From: Paulinella micropora
Lineage: Eukaryota; Cercozoa; Imbricatea; Euglyphida
Direction of reading: 5' to 3'
DNA length: 45,080 nt
Assembly: GCA_009731375.1 (NCBI GenBank)
Contig: BJOX01000237.1
Span: 709,361 to 754,440 of the forward strand
The position numbers and the translations under genes were made by a program. Shown piece after piece: positions 23,619 through 32,313 of the stretch (position 1 is its first letter; each line of letters begins with the position of its first letter). The notes under the pieces are model-generated. The model made no database searches. It had not been told where the DNA came from and worked only from the letters and a program-made list of their open reading frames with translations.

Positions 23619-24097
23619 ATGTCATTAAATCTCATTCTAAATAGTGTAAAAGATAATATATGTGGAAAGAACAGTTTGAAATTAATATGCATAGTTTAAG
23701 CAAGCTAAAGGAACTGAAAATAAAGGCAGAGAAAGAGATTGAAAAAGATAAGATGATAATTGAGAATATGAAGAAAGAGTTGATAAATAAGAAGGAGAGA
23801 CTAGATGCGGTGGAAGAGACTATAGATACAAGAAAGAAGGAGAGAGACGAGATAGAAGAAGACTTGATGGAGGATAGACGAGAGAAGTTGAAGAAGATTG
23901 AGAGTGAAATAAGATTGATGAAGCATTGGAAGAAGCCGAATAGAGGAATGATAGAGGCAGAGGAGCTTGTTAAGATTGAAAGAATGATTGAAAGAGGAAC
24001 GACATTTACAGAGGCATGTATGATGATGAAGAGATTAGATGAAATAGGGGTAGACGTAGGGGAGTGTAATAGAAACATAAACAAAACGTATAGATGA
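23619..24097 (+). CDS. Coiled-coil gene, copy 1 of a three-member set (frameshifted)
   Basis: The N-terminus MSLNLILNSVKDN (ATG 23619) matches MLINLIPDFVKGK of copy 2. A shift near 23655 then leads to the long frame WKEQFEIN... ending KTYR-TGA at 24095-24097. The protein is almost wholly charged helix (KELKIKAEKEIEKDK, KKERLDAVEETIDTRKKERDE), with the conserved core IEEDLMED, RLMKHWKK, NRG and a Thr-Phe-Thr-x-Ala segment shared with copy 2. About 150 residues. It lies nine bases before the next gene. Function unknown; repeated association with the integrases suggests it belongs to the mobile element. Confidence 0.7.
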
Positions 24098-24106
24098 TTG
24101 ACTTTT

Positions 24107-24713
24107 ATGTAAAGTCCTTGGCACGACTTTAAAATACCACTACACATACACACGTAGTTGTCTCTCATTTGTATGTATGTGTAGGTTGAAATACATCAGA
24201 AGAAGAAAGCTGACGAGCCTGCAGTTGAGGTAATTTGTTTCGTTGTTGTTTTGTTTCATTATTGTTTGTATGTTTGTAGGAGCCTGTTGAACAGGCACCA
24301 GTGCCAACAGTGAACGATGTATTGATGTTTTTGTTAGTGTTATTGTAGCAATATTTGTTTTTGTTTAGATTACAGAGCACGTTGCTAATATTGATATTTC
24401 TAGCGACGATGAAGATAACGAGAAGAAGAAAAAAAAGGGAGACAGAAAAGAAAAAACACCGAACCAAGAGATTGAGGATAGAACTTACTACATTGCAATC
24501 AATGAAAAGTCAGGAGACATTTCAATTTTCAAAGAAATGAAGGAAGGAAGAATTGAATTTAAGCTTTGGTGCTACAAATCAAAAACCAAAAACCAAAAGT
24601 TGTATGTGGTCAAATACGCCGACGAAACCTTTCGGTTGTTCCGGAAATGGGACAACATCAACGAAATCTATCATGAAAAATTATACATATATATATATAT
24701 GTATATATATTGA
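24107..24713 (+). CDS. Three-exon gene with two 50-nt introns
   Basis: ATG 24107 is followed by in-frame TAA (24110) and TAG (24155, 24182), then VEIHQKKKADEPAVE. Introns at 24230-24279 and 24319-24368 are both 50 nt, begin GTAATT and GTATTG, and end TTTGTAG and TTTTAG. Joining exons keeps frame: EPVEQAPVPTVND (13 codons), then ITEHVANIDISSDDEDN, a Lys-rich patch, and YYIAINEKSGDISIFKEM, RIEFKLWCYKSK and KYADETFRLFRKWDNIN to TGA 24711. The first 26 codons could instead include a short intron ending at 24184. The acidic linker followed by a beta-rich C-terminal domain suggests a chromatin or DNA-binding helper, but no family is recognised. Confidence 0.72.
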
Positions 24714-24833
24714 AAAAAAAAACGTAATTTTCGGAATATTGTTTTTGCTCTTGAAGCAACATTGGTAAAAGAGTAATGGTTATTATTCTTTAAAATATTT
24801 ATTTGACTTAGCTTCCTGTATTACATTAAAAAC

Positions 24834-25651
24834 TTACAAATCTAATCTTTCTTTTTTCTTTCTCAATCTTGAACTACTACTGACATTCTTCGGTTTAATA
24901 TCAAGTGATTTGAATAAGTGACCAATCTTTTTTTCTTTAGTTACTTCTTTTACCTTGTAAGCTAGTTGAGGTTTGACTTCTTCTTCCAGTTGATCGTGCA
25001 TTTTAGACTTTAATAATTGTTGAGGGCAACTCATCCAAATTTAAAATCAACTTGAATCCTTTACTGTCTTTAACAGTATATATCTTTTTAGAATACTGAA
25101 TATCTCCTTTACTAAAAACTGTTGACGCTCTAGATCTTTTCTCATCGTTGAATTTTTTTGTTGTTTTTTTGGGAAATTTATTAATAATACAGTCTCTGTA
25201 TATTTCTTGGTCATTCTTCTTTTTACCTTCATAAACTTCCACGGGTGTTGCCTTAATTGTATTATGGTATGTATTGTTACAATTTTCAACAATTTCATAA
25301 ATGTAATGCACCTAAATAAAATCATCATTCACTTCCCACATCCAATTCAAATCGTTTCTGATGATTCTAATAAATCTGTCTACTATTCCCATAGTGTGGT
25401 GGTCGCCTACTTCATTTGTTGTATGTTCAATTCCATTCTCTTTAAAGTATTCAGCCACTTGTCCTTTAAATTCATTACTGTTATCTGATTGAATTCTTTT
25501 AGGTTTCAGCATTTTTTTCCAATCATTCCAATACTTCGCCTGTTGTTTTGTTTTTGATTAGTTCAATCCAACCACGACGAGAATTAACATCAAGCATTAC
25601 TAAACCAAAATTGTAGTTTTTGTTTCCTTTCTTAGTAGCTATTTTAGACAT
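24834..25651 (-). CDS. Retroviral-type (DDE-fold) integrase, copy 1, frameshifted
   Basis: Reading from ATG 25651 (DMSKIATKKGNKNYNFGLVM): first catalytic Asp in LVMLDVNSRRGW, second in RIQSDNSNEF, and third acidic site in TMGIVDRFIRIIR, where Asp replaces the usual Glu. An in-frame TAG (25312-25314) then precedes VHYIYEIVENCNNTYHNTI. A C-terminal SH3-like domain follows (SKGDIQYSKKIYTVKDSKGFKL). The ORF is broken by one-base shifts near 25540 and 25033 and ends RLDL-TAA. It is homologous along its length to the copy at 28363. The family is the integrase of Mavericks/Polintons, related virus-like elements and retroviruses; it inserts element DNA into the host genome. Probably inactive as assembled. 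Confidence 0.82.
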
Positions 25652-25668
25652 ATCAATAAAGTTAATGA

Positions 25669-26070
25669 GAAGATAATTACCCTTTTTTTAGAGTCATTTT
25701 CAAGAAAATACTCCCTAAAAAAAGGGGGTATTCAAGTCCCAAATCACTATTTTTCATTAACATAATAAATCAAAGAGAAATCATATAGAAATAAAAATAA
25801 CATATATTGACTGAGGAGATAAGCAAAAAAAAAGTGAAAAGGAAAAGAATGAGGAAATACATTTTTAGTCGTTAATAATTTTCACCTCCATTGCGAAGCT
25901 CCATAATGCAAACCTACCATCACACATACTGTATGAAGTAGGGGTTTTAGATTCTCCCACGACTATATTATAGAATTTTACGTTTTCTGGTATTTCCCAC
26001 TAGGGGACGAGATATTTTGATATTTTTGGTATTGCCCACGAGGGGACTAGATATTTTTGTTTGTATATGA
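25669..26070 (+). CDS. Lys/Arg-rich open frame, copy 1 (seven in-frame TAA/TAG)
   Basis: A TGA-free frame from 25669 to TGA 26068 aligns residue by residue with the frame at 30393-30674: PKSLFF, INQ-EII, YILT/HILT-EEIS, KRKR-RKY-FSR. Copy 1 has TAG or TAA where copy 2 has Lys or Ser codons, and two adjacent TAA after FSR. No clear ATG start. It overlaps the 5-prime end of integrase copy 1 on the other strand. The 3-prime part holds a 38-40-bp direct repeat (GGTATTKCCCACKAGGGGAC at about 25991 and 26030). Whether it is translated or is a conserved terminal sequence is open. Confidence 0.45.
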
Positions 26071-26086
26071 AATCAGTTAACTGACC

Positions 26087-26559
26087 TCACCTGTAAACCC
26101 TGTTCATATTAAGGCTACCCTCATTCATATCATTTTTTTGTTTTATCATTAAACAAGCTTTTGTAAATGTAGCACCCTTCTCAATTAGTGTTTCTATCTT
26201 TGCAATCTCATCACCATCAATCAATCCTCTATTCTGTTTCTTCCAGTGCTTCATCAATCTTCTTTCGTCTTCAATCTGTCTCAATCTCTTCTTTCTTCTT
26301 CCATCTTCCATCAGGTCTTCTTCAATCTCGTCTTGATCTTTCTTCTTCTTTGTCAAAATTTCATCAATCGCTCCAAGTCGTTCTTTCTTTTGCTTCAATG
26401 CCTTCTTTATCTCTTCAATAATCTCTTCGTTTTATCAACCTCTTTCATCGCTTTTATTTTCATTTCTGTCAATTTCTTCGTTGTAAATCTACTATCTTCA
26501 AACTGTTCAATCCATTCTTCTTTCCCCTTTACAAAATCTGGAATAAGGTTAATAAGCAT
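26087..26559 (-). CDS. Coiled-coil gene, copy 2 (frameshifted)
   Basis: ATG 26559 starts MLINLIPDFVKGKEEW, then IEQFEDSRFTTKKLTEMKIK. A one-base shift near 26430 moves into the frame EEIIEEIKKALKQKKERL and on to IEEDLMEDGRRKKRL, RLMKHWKKQNRGLIDGDEIA, KGATFTKACLMIKQ and NMNRVYR-TGA (26087-26089). It aligns with copy 1 from end to end, which fixes the frame and shows the shift is recent or an assembly error. Predicted almost all helical. Same strand and spacing relative to the Lys/Arg-rich frame as copy 3 at 30731. Confidence 0.7.
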
Positions 26560-26699
26560 AATATGAAGGTTTTTTTGCGAGTGAGGTCCCAAAAAAGCAA
26601 GGGAACAGGGGAACGAAAAAAAAGCAAAAACCAACCCCCAAAAAATCTTGGGGTTTGGGGAGAAAAATAGAGAAACTGCAAATTCGTCCAGATTTTACG

Positions 26700-26790
26700 A
26701 CGAAAATTTTTGCGGCAAACATTCCGGCCCAATTTGTACCCTATACAAAAAAAGAAATTGAAACAAAAAAAAAAAAAAAAAACACAAAAA
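26700..26790 (+). promoter_or_regulatory. Conserved upstream block of the MEQLADIL genes
   Basis: The words TTTTACGACGAAAAT and AACATTCCGGCCCAATTTGT at 26694-26750 recur at 31390-31440 with few changes, each followed by CCCTAT, CAAA and a long A-run, about 100-400 bp before the MEQLADIL start. It could be a promoter or leader, or the start of another short protein, since frames on both strands are open here. Confidence 0.35.
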
Positions 26791-26877
26791 AAAACCCCAA
26801 GAACCTAACCCAAAACTGCAAAAAAAAATTCTCGTGTTCTCCTCAGTCTCTCAGAATTCGTCTTGAGCAGAAGTGGG

Positions 26878-27315
26878 ATGGAGCAACTGGCAGACATTCT
26901 CCGCAAAGCGAAGTTGGAGGACGACGAGGACGACACAGCACCGGAGCAAGCCCCAATCCCCGCCCCTGCCCCACTCGCCGACCCCGAACCAGCCCAACCC
27001 GCCCCAGCCGTCCAAGCCCCTGTCGCCCCTGCCGTCCAAGCCCCACCCGCGGGATGGAGAATTCTCGCAGACATTCTTAATAGATTTGCAGACAATAAGA
27101 AATGTGTGGTAGTCCCGAGAGACTTTATCATTTCTAACAAAAGGGTTATCACATATGATTTCAAATCCGACATTATCGTTTACTTTCGTCGCGAAGAAAA
27201 AAAGATAAATGAATTTTTTTCGCGGTGGTGGATGTCGATGCTACAGTCAAGATTCCGAAAAATGAAAGTTTTTTCTCGTATCGGTCGGTGGTCCCGAGGA
27301 ATTGATTATTTTTAA
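26878..27315 (+). CDS. Acidic/Pro-rich 'MEQLADIL' gene, copy 1
   Basis: ATG 26878 begins MEQLADILRKAKLEDDEDD, followed by a Pro/Ala-rich linker (residues of about 21-60) and a basic globular part (VVVPRDFIISNKRVITYDFK, EEKKINEFFSRWW). The first TAA is at 27313-27315; under the inferred code the frame would run on to TGA 27463, overlapping the convergent integrase. The start and linker are shared with the copy at 31825, and both copies lie downstream of a conserved block (ACATTCCGGCCCAATTTGT) and an A-run. Function unknown; the acidic head and DFIIS motif recur in both copies. Confidence 0.65.
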   Translation: MEQLADILRKAKLEDDEDDTAPEQAPIPAPAPLADPEPAQPAPAVQAPVAPAVQAPPAGWRILADILNRFADNKKCVVVPRDFIISNKRVITYDFKSDIIVYFRREEKKINEFFSRWWMSMLQSRFRKMKVFSRIGRWSRGIDYF

Positions 27316-27401
27316 TTCACTCACCACAATTCACAGAAAGTTGCAGAGTAGGGCCATTATAATTAAGTGTATTCTTGCGTTATGGGAATAAAATCATTCA
27401 C

Positions 27402-28363
27402 TTACAAATCTAATCTCACTTTTTCTTTCCTTTCTCTCCTGCTAGTTCGGACATTCTCCGGTTGAATGTCTTCCAGGTTTAATAATTCTCTTGTTTTCTT
27501 TTCTTTCGTTATCTCTTTGACTTGTTCATTAATTTATTTTTCTTCGTCAGCCGGTTTATCAAACTTAGTCTTTAATAATTCTCTAGGGCTGACTAGTTCA
27601 TCCGAATTGAGTATTACTTTAAAGCCCTTTATTCCTACGACAGTGTAAATGTGCTTACTGTATTGCATACACACTTTTGAAAATAAATTTCTTTTTAGCT
27701 CCTTTCGCACCTTATCGCCCTTTTGAAATTCTTCTATCAAACAGTCCCGTTCAATCCGTTGTTTATTTTTATTAATACATCTATCAGTCTATTTTGAATT
27801 GTTCTATGAAATCTCATATTATAAGCATTCACCATATCCTCAATGTAAGTAAGCTAATCAAAGTTTCCGTTAGTTTCAAATAAAATGTCAAGCCACTTCC
27901 TTATTGTCCGGAAAACACGGTCGACGATTGCAAGTGCCCGGTGATAGCCTACTTCAACCGTCCGGTGTTCAATATTCTTCTCCCTAAAGTAATCTTTAAC
28001 TGCTCCTTTATATTCACTCCCACTGTCGGTCGTAATGGAGTCCGGTGTGTATGGTATTGATTTTAAAGCCATATAAACTTCCTTCGCCGTTTTATCTTTA
28101 AGTGGTTTAATGATTAAAAATCGGCTGTGAGTGTCAATCCAAAACAACATCCAAGCATAACCTTTATTACCTTTCTTGTCTTTTAGTTTTGACATATCGG
28201 CGAGGTCTGCAATAACTTGCTTTAGTGGTTTGTCCGCCCATATTGTATTCCATTTATCGGTTGGTAATCTTTTTTAGTAATGTATTTCAACTGCTTGTTG
28301 TTCCTTTCTTTCATCCTCGTCTTGCACAACTTCATTACTATTATGTGTATGTTTGTGATCCAT
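27402..28363 (-). CDS. Retroviral-type (DDE-fold) integrase, copy 2
   Basis: ATG 28363 overlaps the TGA of the upstream gene (TGATG). In order: an N-terminal region with in-frame TAA (28274-28276), then catalytic core Asp in MLFWIDTHSRFL, Asp in SITTDSGSEYKG, and Asp (not Glu) in HRALAIVDRVFRTIR, 34 residues after the second Asp. In-frame TAG (27854-27856) lies at the same place as in copy 1 (FD-stop-LTYIEDMVNAYN). A deletion shifts frame near 27795. The SH3-like tail follows (QKGDKVRKELKRN, HIYTVVGIKGFKVILN), with TAA 27534-27536 exactly where copy 3 has CAA. It ends RLDL-TAA (27402-27404), with a TGA 27 codons further at 27321. Role: DNA integration of the element. Confidence 0.83.
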
Positions 28364-28815
28364 CACCTCCGTTTTTTAGTATATTATTAATAATATAATT
28401 TGTTCAATAATTCTTCAAACAGCGGGTCAGTGTATTCTGATTTTCCACTATCATTTCCAAATGTTTCATACTCAAGGAATGTAATAAAGGCATCATCGAC
28501 AACTGTGTCAAATTTTGGGTATAGACATAATGTCAATCTCCTTGCCATATTATCGTGCAAGCAGTATTTAACATTTTCTTTTCGTTTTCGGATATTCACT
28601 CTGCACGGCAGACATAAAGCATAAGTTCGCCTTCCATCAAAGAAATATGAAATAGGCTTTTCACGACGACAATATCCGCATTTCTTAGTATCACCTCCAC
28701 GGTTTTGGTGAAGCGTTTTCAAGGTTCTAATACTTAATGACACCTAATGTTTTATCTTTATATCTTACTCTTTCTTATTTTTCTAGTTCAAAACAATAAT
28801 TAGAACAAAACTCAT
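28363..28815 (-). CDS. Small zinc-ribbon protein 2
   Basis: The core frame reads KKCGYCRREKPISYFFDGRR, then YALCLPCRVNIRKRK and VKYCLHD: two CxxC pairs as in a zinc ribbon. After NKLYY come two in-frame TAA (28387, 28384), then YTKKRR and TGA 28363-28365, whose last base is the first base of the integrase ATG. The start is uncertain: ATG 28815 is in frame if three further TAA/TAG are sense, and this would overlap the gene upstream by about 125 bp; a start near 28743 is the alternative. Likely DNA- or protein-binding; exact role unknown. Confidence 0.68.
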
Positions 28816-28939
28816 ATACATAAAACCTGTCAAAACTATCGTGAATTGCTTTAATCTGTCTGTCAGCTAAACACAGAGTTAATCCACACACATAACAGCT
28901 ATTGAAGTCATACTCACAACGATTACATAGATAGTCCAT
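28691..28939 (-). CDS. Small zinc-finger protein 1 with in-frame TAA and TAG
   Basis: ATG 28939 starts MDYLCNRCEYDFNSCYVCG: two CxxC pairs at residues 5-8 and 15-18, then more Cys (LCLADR, EFCSNYC). In-frame TAA (28775) and TAG (28727) follow, in KYKD-type charged sequence, and the frame closes at TGA 28691-28693. Length 82 residues. It sits 43 bases after the TGA of the gene upstream and overlaps the next gene, all on the minus strand, so the four genes 29618 to 27402 form a compact operon-like series. The Cys spacing suggests one or two zinc sites. Standard-code calling breaks this gene at residue 54. Confidence 0.68.
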
Positions 28940-28981
28940 AATATGCGAACTGACATCTAATGGGTAGGTTCTTCATTTCAC

Positions 28982-29618
28982 TCATACACTATATTAAAAC
29001 TTTAAAAATATCTTTGAAACATCATTATTTTCTTTTTTAGGTTTCTCGGGTTGCTGATTGTAAATTAAAACACTAACACTAACACTGCTAATCTTCTTAC
29101 CGCCTTTCTTAGGCTTGGCCTCTTCCTCTTCTTCCTCAGAGCTTTCGCTGTCCTCGCTTTCTTCCAGTTCAGGTAGTTTCTTTTTTACCGCTTTCTTCGC
29201 CTTCTTCTGTTTAGTCTTAAGTTTCATACCCGCAACCCGTCGGGCTACAATATCAACAAAGTCATGTTCAACTTCTTCTTCGCTTTCCACTGCTTTCCTC
29301 AATCGGCTTACCATCCCTACCATCTATCATATCCTTTGCCAACTGCTTCTTAGCCGTATGGTCCATCTTTTCATCCTCAGTCATTTCTTTTACATTCTTA
29401 GTCTCTTCCTCCGCGAGTAGTTCCTTGGCACTCTCAATCTTTCTTTGCCTCACATATTGCTTCATTATGGTCGCTTTTTCAAGATTCTTTATGGCAGTCT
29501 CTCTGTTACCTCTCAGTATCAATTGTCTTGGGTATATATATTTAACCAAAGATTTCGGGTCCGGCAGAGCCGAGTTGTAATAGATGTAGTTAATGTGGTG
29601 TTTTGGCCCGCAGGGCAT
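28982..29618 (-). CDS. Lys/Glu-rich protein gene (frameshifted)
   Basis: ATG 29618 starts MPCGPKHHINYIYYNSALPD, then KSLVKYIYPRQLILRGNRE, then charged helices (QYVRQRKIESAKELLAEEE). A one-base shift near 29320 leads to RKAVESEEEVEHDFVDIVAR, a Lys-rich block, an acidic Ser/Glu block (EESEDSESSEEEEEE) and NQQPEKPKKENNDV. In-frame TAA (28994) is followed three codons later by TGA 28982-28984. First gene of the compact minus-strand series. Possibly a structural or DNA-binding basic/acidic protein; no family recognised. Confidence 0.6.
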
Positions 29619-29637
29619 GTTTACCTGAAGCAGTAGG

Positions 29638-29675
29638 GGGGGGGGGGGGGCCCCCCCCCCCCCCCNNNNNNNNNN
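29638..29675. other. G-run/C-run contig join with 10-N gap
   Basis: About 13 G are followed by about 15 C and then 10 N, after which composition jumps to GC-rich sequence (GCGCGACAGCGCGGCG) for 50 bp. This looks like an artificial join rather than native sequence. 29730-30090 is AT-rich without a visible gene. Confidence 0.7.
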
Positions 29676-30092
29676 GCGCGACAGCGCGGCGAAGCGGGGT
29701 TGGCAGCGCGAGGTTGGCGTAGGGGGCTCCTTTGCAGTTTATGACACTTAATTTTACACAAACACTATAGTTTTATTACTACATAATAATCAAAAAATAC
29801 CTGTCGATACTTTGATATTTAAAACCGGAAACAGAACATTATAACTTTAATACTGAAGAAAATATTTGCAGCAAATCTTAATAAGATAAATTAAATCAAA
29901 ATTGTGAAAAATAAATGCAAATGATATTAATAATTAATATTCTCTGTTAAGACATGTATTAATTTTTATTATAATTGAAGTTAGGGTCGCTGTTATTAAT
30001 AGTGTTCAAGGTATATAATAAATTGTTAATATTTCTACTAAGTTGGCTGCTCTGCTTCCGTTGTCGCTTGCTAGCAAGATCCTCATGTGCTG

Positions 30093-30163
30093 GCGGTGGA
30101 TCTCCTGTATATACCTTCTCTTTCTCTATTTCTCTTCTTCTCCTTCTTCTCCCCTTCCTTCCC

Positions 30164-30205
<42 letters not shown>

Positions 30206-30366
30206 TGGGAGAGAGAGAGTGTAGGAGAGAGAGAGAGTGAGGGAGAGAGAGAGTGTGGGAGANNNNNNNNNNGAGAGAGCGGTGGCTCTCCTGTATAAAC
30301 CTTCACTTTCTCTACTCCTCTTCTTCTCCTTCTTCTCTCCTTTCTTCCCAGAAAGAGAGAGAGAGT
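30093..30366 (+). repeat. Tandem duplication of about 186 bp around a 10-N gap
   Basis: GCGGTGGATCTCCTGTATA at about 30091 recurs as GCGGTGGCTCTCCTGTATA at about 30279, each followed by CTCTTCTTCTCCTTCTTC, TTCCCAGAAAGAGAG and (GA)n. The second copy differs at several bases, so it is a real or old duplication, although the gap at 30263-30272 shows the assembler was unsure. Confidence 0.75.
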
Positions 30367-30392
30367 GAGTGAGAGAGAGAGAGAGAGAATAA

Positions 30393-30674
30393 GTGCCCTT
30401 TTTGCAGGTATTTTTAAGAAAATACCTCCAAAAAAAAAGGGTTATTCATCCTAAATCACTATTTTTCAACAACTCAATCAATCAAGAAGAAATCATTAAG
30501 AAATCAAAAAAAGGATATATATTGACGAAGGAGATAAGTGAAAAAAGGAAAAGAATAAGGAAATACCTTTTTAGTCGTCACCGCCACCCACCCCCCATAA
30601 AGCAAACCTACCCCACAACAAAAAAATTATGGGTAGGGGGTAAGCTGTTTTTTAAAGTAATATTGAAGTTCTAG
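30393..30674 (+). CDS. Lys/Arg-rich open frame, copy 2
   Basis: Reads VIHPKSLFFNNSINQEEII, KKGYILTKEISEKRKRIRKY and LFSRHRHPPP, matching the copy at 25669-26070, where several positions are TAA or TAG. The 5-prime part starts in a hairpin-like segment (GGTATTTTTAAGAAAATACC). No ATG at the start, so true limits are unknown. Its position before the coiled-coil gene on the opposite strand is the same as in copy 1. Confidence 0.42.
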   Translation: MPFLQVFLRKYLQKKRVIHPKSLFFNNSINQEEIIKKSKKGYILTKEISEKRKRIRKYLFSRHRHPPPIKQTYPTTKKLWVGGKLFFKVILKF

Positions 30675-30730
30675 TGTTTAAAAACACAGTATAAAAGACA
30701 TGCTAGTTTTAGACCCTACATGCCAAGGGG

Positions 30731-31241
30731 TCATTCCGTAGACATAGGTTGTTGTGATAGTTGTTCTTGTTGTTGTAGTTGTTGTTGTTTTTGTTTCTGT
30801 TTTACCAATAAGATTGCTTCATCCAATCTCTTTCGTTTATTTGTAATCAACATCAAAATATTGGTTATATCATTTGTATTTATTATTTCCGCCTTTATGT
30901 TTAGGCCTTTATTTATCCAACTATTGTATTTAGTCATTTCTTGTATTAAAAATGTTGATTGTTTTGTGGTTTGCTTTGAAACAGCAACATCCGCTCTTGC
31001 TTGTCTTAATTTTGTTCTGTGTTCATGCAATACTTTTATCTCTTGATTATTTTTTTCTTTTTTTTCCTCAAGAGACTTTATTTGTTTATCAATTGATTTA
31101 TTTTCCCCAACCAATTTTTCCTACCTGCCCTTTTTCAATAAAAAGGTCGTTTATCCGTCTCCTCTTTTTTACTCTTAGCTCTACATATTCATCACTTTCA
31201 GGAGCAGAACGATGAGTGAGTGCTATTGAATTGTTGTCCAT
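30731..31241 (-). CDS. Coiled-coil gene, copy 3 (diverged, frameshifted)
   Basis: ATG 31241 starts MDNNSIALTHRSAPESDEYV, then RVKKRRRINDLFIEKGQVGK. A one-base shift near 31105 (A-run) leads to GENKSIDKQIKSLEEKKEKN, ADVAVSKQTTKQSTFLIQEM and a Gln-rich tail ending PMSTE-TGA (30731-30733). Length about 170. It occupies the same slot as copy 2, but similarity is limited to helix and charge, so relationship is inferred from position. It carries a basic KKRRR patch near the N-terminus. Confidence 0.58.
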
Positions 31242-31687
31242 TTTGTAGTTTTGTGTAGTAAAGTAGTGGTTTTGACCGTGATAAAAGTTGTCCACGTAAG
31301 ACTGCACTCCCGAATGCATTCGTGCAGGTGAAGTTTGCTAACACCCCCTGAATACTTTTTTTTGATATTCGGAAATGCTACCTAACAGGATTTTACGATG
31401 AAAATTCTTAAAATGAACATTCCGGCCCAATTTGTCCCCTATGCAAANNNNNNNNNNNNNNNNNNNNNNNNNNNNNNNNNNNNNNNNNNNNNNNNNNNNN
31501 NNNNNNNNNNNNNNNNNNNNNNNNNNNNNNNNNNNNNNNNNNNNNNNNNNNNNNNNNNNNNNNNNNNNNNNNNNNNNNNNNNNNNNNNNNNNNNNNNNNN
31601 NNNNNNNNNNNNNNNNNNNNNNNNNNNNNNNNNNNNNNNNNNNNNNNNNNNNNNNNNNNNNNNNNNNNNNNNNNNNNNNNNNNNNNN

Positions 31688-31719
<32 letters not shown>

Positions 31720-31824
31720 AAATTGCAACGGGAAAAAAAACGACAACCTAAATCTAAATCAACAGTCAAAAAAAATTCTCTTCAGTCTCTCAGATTTGCC
31801 TAAGTCCCAAAGTGGCGAAGCGGA

Positions 31825-32298
31825 ATGGAGCAACTGGCCGACATTCTTTGCAAGGCGAAGTTGGAGGACGACGAGGACGATCCTGCCCCACTCGCCGACC
31901 CTGCTCCACTCGCCGACCCCGAACCCGCCCCAGCCCCTGTCACCCCCGGCCCCGTCGACCCCGCACCCGGCTCGCCCCAGCCCCTGTCGCCCCCGGCCCT
32001 GCTGTCCCAGACCCGACCAAATTGCAATCTCTAGACAGTGTGGAAGAAGGAGAAAGAAGCTATTTAGTGAAGGTTCCTTCAGACTTTATAATTTCGAACC
32101 AAAAAAATAATAATAGCTAAAAGTAAGGATGACTTAAAGGATGAGAAGGGGTTTGTTTTTCGCTCAGTTTCTATTTATGACGGAACCTCAAAACCAAGTT
32201 TCCAACAATTTTTTTTGTTTGTGCGGGGGTTGGACAAGAGGAGGAAGTTCTTGTGTTTCCTTCCCTCACATCCGTCCAAAAATGCTTTAAAAAATTGA
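31825..32298 (+). CDS. Acidic/Pro-rich 'MEQLADIL' gene, copy 2 (frameshifted)
   Basis: ATG 31825 begins MEQLADILCKAKLEDDEDD, then a Pro-rich linker of different length from copy 1. An A-rich frame change near 32025 and another at the AATAATAAT run (about 32100-32110) lead to IAKSKDDLKDEKGFVFRSV, YDGTSKPSFQQFFLFVRGLD and KNALKN-TGA at 32296-32298. VPSDFIISN matches VPRDFIISN of copy 1. Probably a damaged or mis-assembled copy. Confidence 0.6.
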
Positions 32299-32313
32299 AC
32301 AAAATAAATTTCA

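Noticed and set aside
25669-25740. Hairpin ACCCTTTTTTTAG / CTAAAAAAAGGGGGT as a rho-independent-type terminator or element end
   Set aside because: The hairpin lies in a frame conserved with the copy at 30393, and the host is a eukaryote; a bacterial terminator makes no sense. A terminal-repeat role stays possible but unproven.
29115-29420. Plus-strand Ser/Phe-rich ORF opposite the Lys/Glu gene
   Set aside because: Shadow of the acidic Glu/Ser codons of the minus-strand gene, whose frame is protein-like and ends at TGA.
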